Position numbers and translations under genes: made by a program
Notes under the pieces: generated by a model
The model's database searches: none
What the model saw: only the letters and a program-made list of their open reading frames with translations
What the model was told of the DNA's origin: nothing
Part shown: one piece after another, positions 1 through 8,437 of the stretch
Numbering within the stretch: the stretch's first letter is position 1
How the letters are laid out: every line of letters begins with the position of its first letter
NCBI GenBank assembly: GCA_017935025.1
Contig: JAGBIL010000001.1
Location: forward strand, 1 to 40,873
Direction of reading: 5' to 3'
DNA from: Opitutales bacterium
GTDB lineage: Bacteria > Verrucomicrobiota > Verrucomicrobiia > Opitutales > UBA953
Length of the DNA stretch: 40,873 nucleotides

Positions 1-1
1 C

Positions 2-1009
2 TCAAACGATCCGATGGCGTATGTGCTGACGGTTTCGCTGACGACGTACCTTGTCGCACAAAACACGGGAACGGACGTTCCCGAAATCCGCACGGCGGCT
101 TTCCAACTTGCGGTGAGTATGGGCTTGGGCGGCGCGCTCGGGTATGCCTTCGGGAAGCTGATGGTTTTTATCATAAACAAGGCGCAACTTTACGTTGAGG
201 GGCTTTATCCGGTGCTTGTGCTGGCGATGACGGCGTTCTCCTTTGCGGCGACGAAAATGCTCGGCGGGAACGGTTTTCTTGCGGTTTACCTTGCCGGGCT
301 GATTCTCGGGAACGCGAATTTTATTCATAAAAAAGCACTGATGACGTTTCACGAAGGCTTTGCGTGGCTGATGCAGCTTTTGCTGTTCATCACGCTGGGG
401 CTTTTTGCGAACTTTGCCGCAATCAAGGCGGTGGCAATGATCGGGATTATTATTTCTATGATTTTGATTTTCGCGGTGCGTCCGCTCACCGTGTTACTCT
501 GCCTCGCACCGTTTCGCCCGGGGAAACGCTCGCTCGCGTTTGTTTCGTGGGTCGGGTTGCGCGGAGCCGTGCCGATTGTGTTTGCGCTGATTCCGCTCTC
601 CACGCCGGGATTTGACCGCGAGACCGCAACGCTGATCTTCAACATCGTTTTCTTCATTTCCGTATCGTCGCTCATTTTGCAGGGAACAACTCTGTTCAAA
701 GTTGCCGAGGGGTTAAAACTGACGGAAGACGACGTACAACCCGCGCCGTCGGCGTTTAATCGGGACACGGAAGAATTCAACACGGTAAATGCCGAAATCA
801 CGCTCACGGAAAACAACGCGGGCACGGGGAAAACTCTCGCCGAAATCGCGTTCCCGCACGGAGTCCTCGTCGTGATGATGAAACGCGGTGAAAACTTTTT
901 CACGCCGCGCGGGAACATCACCTTGCAGGCGGGAGATATTTTGCAACTTCAAGCAGACACGCCGGAGCACCTTCTCGAAGCGGAACGGCGACTGAAATTC
1001 GGAGACTAA
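2..1009 (+). CDS. K+/H+ antiporter, NhaP2/CvrA type (CPA1 family), 5'-truncated by window edge
   Basis: This is the C-terminal 335 residues of an inner-membrane cation/proton antiporter that exports K+ (or Na+) in exchange for protons. The frame is already open at base 2 and reads SNDPMAYVLT, the conserved CPA1 motif carrying the ion-binding Asp, so the gene begins outside the window and the ATG at 14 is internal. Several hydrophobic helices follow, including WVGLRGAVPIVFALIP, another family signature. The last 80 or so residues are soluble and resemble a TrkA-C (RCK-C) regulatory domain, as in NhaP2 proteins, which are usually about 570 residues. The exact cation is not deducible from sequence. 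Confidence 0.88.
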   Translation, partial: SNDPMAYVLTVSLTTYLVAQNTGTDVPEIRTAAFQLAVSMGLGGALGYAFGKLMVFIINKAQLYVEGLYPVLVLAMTAFSFAATKMLGGNGFLAVYLAGLILGNANFIHKKALMTFHEGFAWLMQLLLFITLGLFANFAAIKAVAMIGIIISMILIFAVRPLTVLLCLAPFRPGKRSLAFVSWVGLRGAVPIVFALIPLSTPGFDRETATLIFNIVFFISVSSLILQGTTLFKVAEGLKLTEDDVQPAPSAFNRDTEEFNTVNAEITLTENNAGTGKTLAEIAFPHGVLVVMMKRGENFFTPRGNITLQAGDILQLQADTPEHLLEAERRLKFGD

Positions 1010-1072
1010 ACGCTCTTTGTTTTTTAACCTACGGATAATCCCCGATTTTCACGGATTTTCGTGTGCTCTTTA

Positions 1073-1116
1073 TAAAAAAACAAGCGCAACCGGTTCCCGA
1101 ACCGACCGCGCTTGTC
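1073..1116 (-). terminator. Rho-independent terminator of the outer-membrane protein gene
   Basis: ACAAGCGC at 1080-1087 pairs with GCGCTTGT at 1108-1115, and an inner stem CGGTT/AACCG caps the hairpin. Read on the minus strand, the stem is followed by a run of seven T, so it terminates the gene ending at 1151. It may also stop the antiporter transcript coming from the left. Confidence 0.75.
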
Positions 1117-1150
1117 CGACAAACACCGTATGTGTTTTACGATTCCTTTT

Positions 1151-1858
1151 CTAAAAAGTATATTTATACCCCAAAGAAACCATTACATAAGACTGCTTTT
1201 TCACCCTTTCACTATCGGTCCACGCATGAAATTTAGGTTGTGTTCCGAAAGACATGTAGTCCAAACCGAACTCGACCGAATGGTTTTTATTGAACTTATA
1301 CGCACCTCCGACTCCGATACCGTAAACAAAACCGACATCGTTGGAACCGACAGAAAACCTGTCCGTTTCATACCCGGTCTCACGATAAACAAGCGTTCCC
1401 GTAAGATCCGTATAATTAAGACCAAGCTTTACTCCTCCGGTCACGGAGAAGTTGTCCGTAATCCACCAGCGCAAATCTGCTCCGCCCAAAGCGGATACGG
1501 TCAGGATATCTGCATCCAATTTAATCGTCCGTCGCCATGAATTCGACGCTTCCGTGTACGAAACACTCTCGGATCCGGTCCCGACACTAAACATCCCGAA
1601 AAACTCGGGAACAATGCGTTGGGAATTCGGTAATACGATTCCCGACTGCAGGGTTTTAGAAAAAATAATGTTAACGCCGGCGATATCCGTTTTCCCGAGT
1701 TTTTCATCGTATATTTTCAGCAAATCCTTTTGTGCCGCGCCATAAAAGGTTTCGACACTGAGAGATTCGCCGAAGGCAAATCCCGAAAGCGGAAGCAAAC
1801 ACATTCCGGCAACCGCATACAGGGATGCCGACCAGAGAGATATCAAGTTATTTTTCAT
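1151..1858 (-). CDS. Outer-membrane beta-barrel protein, OmpA/OmpW-like porin fold
   Basis: The 235-residue protein starts with a basic-hydrophobic signal peptide (MKNNLISLW, cleavage probably after GFA near residue 29). It continues with alternating amphipathic strands rich in Tyr, Gly and Thr, for example RWWITDNFSVTGGVKLGLNY and VMVSLGYKYTF. It ends in an aromatic residue, Phe, as expected for insertion by the BAM complex. It matches the general pattern of 8-strand OMP_b-brl proteins. Substrate or role cannot be read from the sequence. The start has only a weak ribosome-binding site. The upstream region has a 14-bp direct repeat that may be an operator. A clear terminator follows. The gene contains only one copy of the GGGAACG word. 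Confidence 0.75.
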   Translation of the reverse strand: MKNNLISLWSASLYAVAGMCLLPLSGFAFGESLSVETFYGAAQKDLLKIYDEKLGKTDIAGVNIIFSKTLQSGIVLPNSQRIVPEFFGMFSVGTGSESVSYTEASNSWRRTIKLDADILTVSALGGADLRWWITDNFSVTGGVKLGLNYTDLTGTLVYRETGYETDRFSVGSNDVGFVYGIGVGGAYKFNKNHSVEFGLDYMSFGTQPKFHAWTDSERVKKQSYVMVSLGYKYTF

Positions 1859-2180
1859 AAGAATCTTTTTTATGAGTGAAAGGAAACCGATTTATGTCTG
1901 AAAGGAAACCGAAGCACATACATTCAAATATGACCCAATTTCCGACGGGATTTTCGCAAAAAAAAAAACATGGCACGCAAGCCTTTTCTCACAAATTTTG
2001 AATATGATGAAACGGAAAAACATTTCCGGCTTTCCGAAAGAGCTCTTGGAAACAGATCGTGCTTTTCATTGTTGTAGCTCAGCACAACGGAAAAATCGGA
2101 GCATTGCTCACTAAATTTATGCTTTCTCCCGCACAAAAAAGAATTACGATTACGCTCGTTACTTAACCCACCTAATTAAC
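1859..2180. other. 322-bp intergenic region between divergent OMP and rubrerythrin genes
   Basis: The region should hold promoters for both flanking genes. It contains a direct repeat near the OMP start, a run of eleven A near 1958-1968, and a possible 70-codon minus-strand frame (1924-2136) with no recognisable features. It is AT-rich compared with the surroundings and lacks the GGGAACG word. No convincing -35/-10 pair stands out. Confidence 0.5.
1877..1912 (-). promoter_or_regulatory. Direct repeat upstream of OMP gene, possible operator
   Basis: The 14-mer TGAAAGGAAACCGA occurs twice, at 1877-1890 and 1899-1912. The repeat period of 22 bp equals about two helical turns. It lies 19 to 54 bp upstream of the OMP start. 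Same-face tandem sites of this kind are typical of response-regulator binding, as in PhoB or OmpR families. No regulator can be named from the sequence. Confidence 0.4.
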
Positions 2181-2756
2181 ATGAAATCCCTAAAAGGCAC
2201 CCAAACCGAAAAGAACCTGCTCCATTCGTTCGCAGGTGAATCTCAGGCGCGTATGCGCTACAACTATTTCGCGAGCAAGGCGAAAAAAGACGGCTTCGTT
2301 CAGATTGCCGACATTTTCGAGGAAACCGCGAATCAGGAAAAAGAGCACGCGAAACGCTTTTTCAAATTCCTCGAAGGCGGCTGCGTCGAGATCACAGCGT
2401 CGTTCCCGGCGGGCGTTATCGGCTCCACGGCGGAAAATCTGAAAGCCGCCGCCGACGGCGAACACGGCGAATGGACGACAGATTACCCCGCGTTCGCGGA
2501 AATTGCCGACAAGGAAGGCTTCCCGGAAATCGCCGAAGTTTTCCGCAACGTCGCCATCGCCGAAAAACAGCACGAAAAACGTTATCGCGGCCTGCTCGCC
2601 AACATCGAAAACGGCACGGTGTTTGAAAAAGACGGAAAAGTCTGGTGGCGTTGCCGCAACTGCGGCTACATCTGCGAAGCGGAAAAAGCGCCGATCGAAT
2701 GTCCGGCGTGTGCGCACGCGCAAGCTCACTTCGAGCTTCTCGCCGAGAATTGGTAA
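2181..2756 (+). CDS. rbr: Rubrerythrin
   Basis: A 191-residue cytoplasmic non-haem iron peroxidase that reduces hydrogen peroxide in anaerobes and microaerophiles. The N-terminal ferritin-like four-helix domain carries diiron ligands: Glu20, Glu53 with His56 (EKEH), Glu95/Glu98, and Glu129 with His132 (EKQH). The C-terminal rubredoxin domain has CRNCGY (Cys159, Cys162) and CPAC (Cys175, Cys178) to bind the electron-transfer iron. Length and domain order match classical rubrerythrin. The ATG follows an AT-rich stretch without a clear Shine-Dalgarno site. No rubredoxin or oxidoreductase partner lies next to it. Confidence 0.95.
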   Translation: MKSLKGTQTEKNLLHSFAGESQARMRYNYFASKAKKDGFVQIADIFEETANQEKEHAKRFFKFLEGGCVEITASFPAGVIGSTAENLKAAADGEHGEWTTDYPAFAEIADKEGFPEIAEVFRNVAIAEKQHEKRYRGLLANIENGTVFEKDGKVWWRCRNCGYICEAEKAPIECPACAHAQAHFELLAENW

Positions 2757-2765
2757 TGTCGGTGA

Positions 2766-2859
2766 CAGGTGAATGGTGAAAAGAGACAAGATTCGTGTTC
2801 GGTTTTTGCTCGAGGCAAAAACTTAAGGTAATAACCTGTTACCTGTCATCATTCACCTG
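2766..2859. repeat. Nested inverted repeat between rubrerythrin and recD2
   Basis: CAGGTGAATGGTGA (2766-2779) is the reverse complement of 2846-2859 with one mismatch. Inside lies a perfect 8-bp hairpin, GTTTTTGC/GCAAAAAC (2802-2809 and 2815-2822, loop TCGAG), and a small AGGTAA/TTACCT hairpin. The genes on the two sides converge, so it may end transcripts. It lacks a clean T-tract, so terminator activity is uncertain. Confidence 0.55.
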
Positions 2860-2870
2860 CCCCCCCTTTT

Positions 2871-5111
2871 TTACAATCGCGCGGGGAGGCCCGTCCAGCG
2901 CTTGGAAGAGTCGGCATTGCGCACCGCCATGGAATACGCGGAAGGTTCGCCGACGATAAAAACTTTTTTGCGCCCGCGCGTAATTGCCGTGTAAATCAGA
3001 TTCCGCTTCAGCATCATGAAATGCGCTTTCACGAGCGGAATAATAACGACGGGAAATTCCGAGCCCTGCGATTTGTGAATCGTAATGGCGTAAGCGAGTT
3101 GGAGCTCTCCGAGTTCGCCGCGCTCATAATCCGCGCGCACATCGGCAAATTTTACGGAAAGCGTTCCCGCGTCCGGCGAAACATCATCGACGCGCCCGAG
3201 ATCGCCGTTGAAAACATTTTTGTCGTAATTGTTGCGATTCTGCAAAACCTTGTCGCCGAGTTCCAAGCGCGTTCCTCCGGTAGCGGGAACGCCCGGCGCA
3301 CCGCTTTTTTTGAACGCCTTTTGTAAAACGGCGTTAAAATTCTGAACGCCCGCGTTCCCGCGATGCATCGGAACAAGCACCTGAATATCCTCCGCAGAGC
3401 GAATGCCGAGCGTGCGCGGAATCGCCTGCGTGGCAAGCGCGAGCGTTTTTCTCACGCAATCGTCCGCGCCGTCCGCGCGGATAAAATGGATGTCGCCCTC
3501 AGGATCAAATTCAAAAACGCTCTCGTGCACGGGTTGCGGCGTATGCGCGTCGCCCTGTAAAATCGCGTGCGCGACGGAAACGATTCCGCTGCGCTTGCCC
3601 TGACGGAAAACGGCGTTGAGCTTGGTCACTGCAACGCGGCGGCTCTGTATCAAATCGTTCAATACGTTTCCGGCCCCGACGCTCGGGAGTTGGTTCACGT
3701 CGCCGACGAGCACGAGATGCGCCGCTGCGGGAACGGCGCGGAACAGCGCCGAGGCGAGCTTCGTATCGAGCATGGACGCTTCATCGACAATGACAAAATC
3801 CGTCGCCAGCGGATTTTTTTCATTAAAGGCAAAACCGCCGAGCAGCGGCTCCGGTTTGAGAATGCGGTGAATCGTTCCCGCGGAAATTCCGGCGGATTCG
3901 CTCATGCGCTGCGCGGCACGCCCGGTCGGCGCGGCGAGCGTGATACGCACTTTTTTCGCGCGCAAAATGGAGCAAATCGCTTGGAGAATCGTAGTTTTCC
4001 CCGTTCCCGGACCTCCCGTAATAATGGAAAATTTTTCGGCGAGCGCGGTTTTCACCGCCGCCGTCTGCTCCGGCGCGAACGCGAACCCGGCGCGATTTTG
4101 CGCCCATTCGACCGCGCGTTCGATATGAATCGGAGGCAACCGGTTTTCCGTACTCAAAAGCGAGGAAACGCAGGCGGCGATTTCGCGCTCGGCGTTGGCG
4201 TAATCGCGTTTCTGCAAAAGGCGAACGCTCTCGCGTTCCCGCGAACCGTCCGCACCGCGCACGAATTGCGAAACGTTGACGTACACAAACCGCCCGGCTT
4301 CGAGCATTTCAGCGATAACTTTTTCCGGCAAACGCGGATCCACGCCGAGCAATTCCGTTGCCTTGGCGACAAGTTCCTCCTGCGGGAACGCTGTGTGCCC
4401 TTCCGCCTCCGCAAGTTGCATCGCGTAAAAAACGCCGGCTTCGATACGCTGTTTGCCTTCGGTCGGCAAACCGAGATTGGCGGCGATTTTGTCCGCCGTC
4501 GGGAACGCGATTCCGTCGATATCCTGCGCGAGCCGATACGGATTTTCCTGCAACGTTTTTTTCGCGTCCGCGCCGTAAGCCTTAACGATTCGCAGGCATT
4601 GCGATGTCGTAACACCGTAGGTTTGAAGAAAAATCATAACTTCGCGCAAAGCGAACTGCTCGTCCCACGAGGTCTTGATGGCACGCACGCGCTGAATGCC
4701 GATGCCGGGAATTTCGCGCAAGCGCGCGGATTCTTCGGAAATGATGCGGAGTGTATCCGCGCCGAAGTGTTCGACGATGCGTGCGGCGTAAGTTTTCCCG
4801 ATTCCTCGCACCAAGCCGCTCCCGAGGTATTTGCGAATGCCGTGAACGCTTGACGGGAGTTTTGACGAAAACGACGAAATCTTAAACTGCCGCCCGTGCG
4901 TCGGGTGGCTCACCCACGCGCCGCGCAATTCGAGCGTTTCGCCGCATTGGACGGACGGTAACGCTCCCGCGACGGTAAACGTTTCGCGCGTGGTTTCTTC
5001 GCAAACTTCACCGATGGTGTAAAAATTTTCGTCATTAAAAAAAATGATACGTTCCAACACGCCGACCAGCGTGTCTTCCTGCGAAGAAAATTTTTTCTGA
5101 GGGAACACCAT
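2871..5111 (-). CDS. recD2: ATP-dependent 5'-3' DNA helicase RecD2 (YrrC)
   Basis: A 746-residue superfamily 1B helicase of the RecD2 type, which acts in DNA repair without RecBC. The N-terminal OB-like segment and helix-hairpin-helix repeats (about residues 97-145, GIGKTYAARI and EIPGIGIQRVRAI) distinguish RecD2 from the RecD subunit of RecBCD. The motor has Walker A GGPGTGKTT at about 365-373, Walker B VDEAS, motif III GDVNQLPSVGAG, and C-terminal ITIHKSQGSEF and YTAITRG motifs. The start ATG lies 15 bp downstream of aroA on the same strand, so the two genes probably share a transcript. Length is normal. Confidence 0.94.
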   Translation of the reverse strand: MVFPQKKFSSQEDTLVGVLERIIFFNDENFYTIGEVCEETTRETFTVAGALPSVQCGETLELRGAWVSHPTHGRQFKISSFSSKLPSSVHGIRKYLGSGLVRGIGKTYAARIVEHFGADTLRIISEESARLREIPGIGIQRVRAIKTSWDEQFALREVMIFLQTYGVTTSQCLRIVKAYGADAKKTLQENPYRLAQDIDGIAFPTADKIAANLGLPTEGKQRIEAGVFYAMQLAEAEGHTAFPQEELVAKATELLGVDPRLPEKVIAEMLEAGRFVYVNVSQFVRGADGSRERESVRLLQKRDYANAEREIAACVSSLLSTENRLPPIHIERAVEWAQNRAGFAFAPEQTAAVKTALAEKFSIITGGPGTGKTTILQAICSILRAKKVRITLAAPTGRAAQRMSESAGISAGTIHRILKPEPLLGGFAFNEKNPLATDFVIVDEASMLDTKLASALFRAVPAAAHLVLVGDVNQLPSVGAGNVLNDLIQSRRVAVTKLNAVFRQGKRSGIVSVAHAILQGDAHTPQPVHESVFEFDPEGDIHFIRADGADDCVRKTLALATQAIPRTLGIRSAEDIQVLVPMHRGNAGVQNFNAVLQKAFKKSGAPGVPATGGTRLELGDKVLQNRNNYDKNVFNGDLGRVDDVSPDAGTLSVKFADVRADYERGELGELQLAYAITIHKSQGSEFPVVIIPLVKAHFMMLKRNLIYTAITRGRKKVFIVGEPSAYSMAVRNADSSKRWTGLPARL

Positions 5112-5126
5112 TTGATTTTTTCCGGC

Positions 5127-6509
5127 TCAGGTGCGAATTTTTTCGAGAACGGAAAAGAAATCCGGAAACGTTTTCGCACAACATTCGGGATCTTCAATTT
5201 CGATCCACGGAGAACCGTCACCTCGCAAGTCGAAAGTTCCGAGAATTCCGAAACTCATTGCCACGCGGTGGTCGCGGTAAGTGGCGATGCGGATTTTTCC
5301 GCCGGGCGCGGCATCGGCGCGGGAACGCAATTCCGCACGGGGAACCGGGCAAACCGTGAGCGAGTCTTCGGTTTGCGAAACGTTTTCTTTGCCGAGGATT
5401 TTTGCAAGTTCCGTTGCCATCGCCGCCACGCGATCGGTTTCCTGCTTGCGCGTGTGCGCAATTCCGCGAATCGTGAGCGGCGTTCCCGCAGCGAGCAAGG
5501 GAGCTACGGCGGCGAGCGTCAGAAACGTGTCGGAAATTGCGTTGAAATCGATATCGAATCCGCGCGTCGCCGTTCCCGCCGTTACGCGGCAAAGCGGCAC
5601 ATTCCCGTTTCCGCCGAGCGAGACGGAGAGCAAATCGTGCGGCGGAGCGGAAAGCTCGACCGCGAACGCGGCATCGCCCTGTAAACCGTTTGTATCCAAT
5701 CCGTTGATGCAGATTTCACTTTCGCGATGCACGAACGGCAAAATCATAAAATACGATGCGGCGGTCGCATCGGGTTCAATCGCGTAATCAAAATCCCCCG
5801 AGCCGTAAGCTCCGCCGCAGGTGAAGGCGTTCCCGCGCGCTTCGATGCCGCCGCCGAACTGCGTGATCATGCGCGCCGTCATTTCGACAAACGGACGCGA
5901 AACCGTTTCGCCTTTGAGAAAAACGTCAAAAAGCCCTGCTCCGTTTTGCGCTCCCGCGACGGGTGCAATTTGCATCAGCGCGGAAAGAATTTGGCTCGAA
6001 GCGCTTGCATCGACCGTTATTTCGCGAGCGGAAACTCCGTGCGTGCGCATCGTGAACGGGAAAAATCCGCGCTCGCCGTGAAACTCAAATTCGCAACCGA
6101 GGCGGGCAAGCGCATCGAGTAAGCCGGACATCGGGCGCTTGCGCATCGCTTCGCTTCCGTCGAGGAAGAATTCTCCGCCCTTTTTCAGAACGAGCATCGC
6201 TGTAAGAAAACGCGCCGCCGTTCCCGCGTTTGCCACGAAAAGCTCCGCGCGGGAAGCGGGAATTTCGCCGCCGAGTCCGGCAATTTCGACCGTGCGGTGC
6301 GCTTCGTCCGCCACCACGCGAAAGCCGAGGCGGCGCAGGCACTCAATCATCGTGCGCGTATCTTCGGAAAAAAGAGTTCCCGTAAGTCGCGTTGTTCCCG
6401 TGCGCAGCGCGGCAAGCACGAGCGCACGATTCGTGATACTCTTCGAACCGGGCGGCGTTACGCTTGCCCGACGAAAATTGCAGAACGGTTTTATCGGAAG
6501 AACGGTCAT
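5127..6509 (-). CDS. aroA: 3-phosphoshikimate 1-carboxyvinyltransferase (EPSP synthase)
   Basis: A 460-residue enzyme that joins shikimate-3-phosphate and phosphoenolpyruvate in the shikimate route to aromatic amino acids. Visible signatures are PGSKSITNRAL (residues 20-30), NAGTAARFLTA, GSEAMRKRPM, KQETDRVAAM and YRDHRVAMSF near the C-terminus, where the catalytic Asp/Glu/Lys/Arg set lies. The protein is slightly longer than E. coli AroA (427 residues). The reading frame is rich in VPA/AGT/SRA insert-like tripeptides produced by the GGGAACG word. It is the first gene of an aroA-recD2 pair. The N-terminal Met is followed by a typical TVLPIKP start. Confidence 0.95.
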   Translation of the reverse strand: MTVLPIKPFCNFRRASVTPPGSKSITNRALVLAALRTGTTRLTGTLFSEDTRTMIECLRRLGFRVVADEAHRTVEIAGLGGEIPASRAELFVANAGTAARFLTAMLVLKKGGEFFLDGSEAMRKRPMSGLLDALARLGCEFEFHGERGFFPFTMRTHGVSAREITVDASASSQILSALMQIAPVAGAQNGAGLFDVFLKGETVSRPFVEMTARMITQFGGGIEARGNAFTCGGAYGSGDFDYAIEPDATAASYFMILPFVHRESEICINGLDTNGLQGDAAFAVELSAPPHDLLSVSLGGNGNVPLCRVTAGTATRGFDIDFNAISDTFLTLAAVAPLLAAGTPLTIRGIAHTRKQETDRVAAMATELAKILGKENVSQTEDSLTVCPVPRAELRSRADAAPGGKIRIATYRDHRVAMSFGILGTFDLRGDGSPWIEIEDPECCAKTFPDFFSVLEKIRT

Positions 6510-6542
6510 TAAAAAATTAGGAATGAGGAAGAAAAAATCCGG

Positions 6543-6595
6543 AATCAGAAATGAGAAATGAGGAACGGACGCCCTCCTAATTTCTCACTCCTGAC
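6543..6595. repeat. Degenerate inverted repeat of TGAGGAATGAG type between POT gene and aroA
   Basis: AATCAGAAATGAGAAATGAGG (from 6543) matches the reverse complement of 6575-6595 at about 17 of 21 positions. The same lexicon (AGGAATGAGGAAG) occurs just before it at 6520-6531. The stretch lies between two co-directional genes. It is one of several low-complexity intergenic repeats in the window. Confidence 0.5.
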
Positions 6596-6598
6596 TCC

Positions 6599-8290
6599 TC
6601 ATTCATTCTTATATTTGTAGCACGCCGAGAAAAGACCGAAAATAACGGCAACAATCAGCATCAGCGAGGCAAAGAAGTAGAAACGATCCGCCGCCGTGTA
6701 GCTGACCGTGAGCGCGACGACGAGCACGACGAGGAAGTTCCCGACGGTCGTCGTCAGATTCCACAAACTCGTAATCGTGCTGCGCATCGACGCGGGTGCC
6801 TGCGAAAACGCAAATTCCAAGCCCGTCGCCGAGAAAAGCACTTCTCCGATCGTCAGCACAAAATACGGGAGCGCCATCCACCACACAGACATCGTCGGCG
6901 TTCCCGCAGCGAGCGACGCATCAACGGAAGTTTGCAACCAGCCGCAAATCACGAACGAAAACGCAGCGAGGACCATCCCGACCGTCATGCGGCGAAGCGG
7001 TGTCGTTTTGAAAAAGCGCGTGCGGTTTAATGCCGGATAAACAATGAACGATAAAATCGGAATGAGCGACATCACGAAAATCGGGTTGATGTTCTGCATC
7101 GTTTCCGTGTTGATCGGGTAGCCGAAAAGGTTGGTCGCAGTCATCTGCCCGCCGAGAATCACCCAAGTCGTCGTCATTTGGTCAAACAAGGCCCAAAAAA
7201 CCGGAATCACGGCGAAAAGCAAAAGAATCCCGCGAATCGCGCGGAAGCGTTCGCCGAGCGTCATCGGCACAGCAGCAACGTCGGAAGATTTTTCGCAGGA
7301 AGACGACTCGGCGGGAACGCCGCCGTCCGGATGTTTTTCCTTCGCCAAAGAAATCAAAAATTTCGGCAAAAACGCAGCGATTGCAAAAAGCACAAGCACA
7401 GCGAAAAACGCCGCCACGCCCGTTCCCGCAACGAACAGGGATTTCCCGAAAGCACCGAACGTCCCGACCCACTCGCCGACGGGGCCGAGCATTTGCGGCT
7501 TCGCGAGCATAATTAACGCGCAGAAAAACCACGCGGGAAGCGCACCGTAAAGCACGGACGAACTGCACACACGCTTCGCGACTGTTCCCGCAGGCTCGGA
7601 AATCCACTCACCCAGATTGCGTTTGTAGCCAGCCGTTCCCGCGACGAAAACCAGAGTCGCCAAGCCCATCGTAATTCCGGGAATCCCGAATGCCCACGCG
7701 TACCCGACGGAATTTTTAATCACCGGAATCAACAAAAACGCGAAGAACGAACCGAAGTTGATCGACCAGTAAAACATCCCGAAAGCACGCGCGATAAAGG
7801 CACTTTGGTCCTTGGAAAATTGCTCGCCCATAAACGACGAAACGCAAGGCTTAATCCCGCCCGACCCGAAGGCGATCAGAGCAAGCCCGACAATCAACCC
7901 GACCTGCGAACCGACCGTCAGCGCAAGCGTCGCGTTGCCTACAACATAGAAAAGCGACATCGCAACAATCGTCCAGTAGCGTCCCCAAAATTTGTCCGCA
8001 ATCCACGCGCCCAAGAGCGGCATAAAATACACGCCCATCGTGAAAAGGTGCCCGATTACCGTCGAATAATCTTCCGCCGCACGCAAGCCTTCCGGTCCGC
8101 TCGTCGAGAGCTCCTTCATCAGCTCGTGAATGATGTAGAGCGTGAGAATGCTGCGCATCCCGTAAAAGCTGAAGCGCTCGCAGGCTTCCGTTCCGACGAT
8201 GAAGAAAACGGAACGCGGGAAGCGCGATTCAGGTTGCGCGGGAACGCCGCCGGAAGCGGACGGCTCAGAGGATTTTGCAGTCAAAGTCAT
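6599..8290 (-). CDS. POT/PTR2-family proton-dependent oligopeptide transporter
   Basis: A 563-residue inner-membrane symporter that imports di- and tripeptides with protons. Family motifs are EACERFSFYGMR (the ExxERF motif needed for proton coupling) at about residues 35-46, the ADKFWGRYWTI loop, GSGGIKPC and FYWSINFGS (the PTR2 signature). Hydrophobicity suggests 12-14 transmembrane helices. A polar stretch in the middle (roughly residues 315-345, Ser/Glu/Lys rich) is the cytoplasmic linker between the two bundles. The start ATG at 8290 is preceded by an AT-rich region. It is separated from the symporter gene upstream by a strong terminator, so it probably has its own promoter. Confidence 0.92.
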   Translation of the reverse strand: MTLTAKSSEPSASGGVPAQPESRFPRSVFFIVGTEACERFSFYGMRSILTLYIIHELMKELSTSGPEGLRAAEDYSTVIGHLFTMGVYFMPLLGAWIADKFWGRYWTIVAMSLFYVVGNATLALTVGSQVGLIVGLALIAFGSGGIKPCVSSFMGEQFSKDQSAFIARAFGMFYWSINFGSFFAFLLIPVIKNSVGYAWAFGIPGITMGLATLVFVAGTAGYKRNLGEWISEPAGTVAKRVCSSSVLYGALPAWFFCALIMLAKPQMLGPVGEWVGTFGAFGKSLFVAGTGVAAFFAVLVLFAIAAFLPKFLISLAKEKHPDGGVPAESSSCEKSSDVAAVPMTLGERFRAIRGILLLFAVIPVFWALFDQMTTTWVILGGQMTATNLFGYPINTETMQNINPIFVMSLIPILSFIVYPALNRTRFFKTTPLRRMTVGMVLAAFSFVICGWLQTSVDASLAAGTPTMSVWWMALPYFVLTIGEVLFSATGLEFAFSQAPASMRSTITSLWNLTTTVGNFLVVLVVALTVSYTAADRFYFFASLMLIVAVIFGLFSACYKYKNE

Positions 8291-8382
8291 TGCGTATAAA
8301 AATTAAGTTTTCATTAGAAAATTTCCCGCGGCTCGCCGCAAAACAAAATTTCACCAAAGGAATCGGCTCCCGTCCGAAAAAC

Positions 8383-8419
8383 AAAAAAGCGTTCCCGAGA
8401 TTTTCGGGAACGCTTTTTT
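8383..8419. terminator. Perfect hairpin terminator built from two inverted GCGTTCCCG words
   Basis: The left arm 8383-8398 and right arm 8404-8419 form a 16-bp perfect stem (six A, then GCGTTCCCGA, and its complement ending in six T) with the 5-nt loop GATTT. It lies after the minus-strand symporter gene and works in either direction as a U-tract terminator. The stem core is an inverted pair of the over-represented word, as seen for DNA uptake sequences in Neisseria and Haemophilus terminators. Confidence 0.9.
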
Positions 8420-8437
8420 GTTTTTCGGTAAAACGAA

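Noticed and set aside
1924..2136. Possible 70-residue minus-strand protein in the OMP-rubrerythrin gap
   Set aside because: No ribosome-binding site, domain or codon pattern supports it.
3567..4853. Open frame of 428 codons opposite recD2
   Set aside because: Antisense shadow of a gene with complete helicase motifs; Arg/His-rich and featureless.
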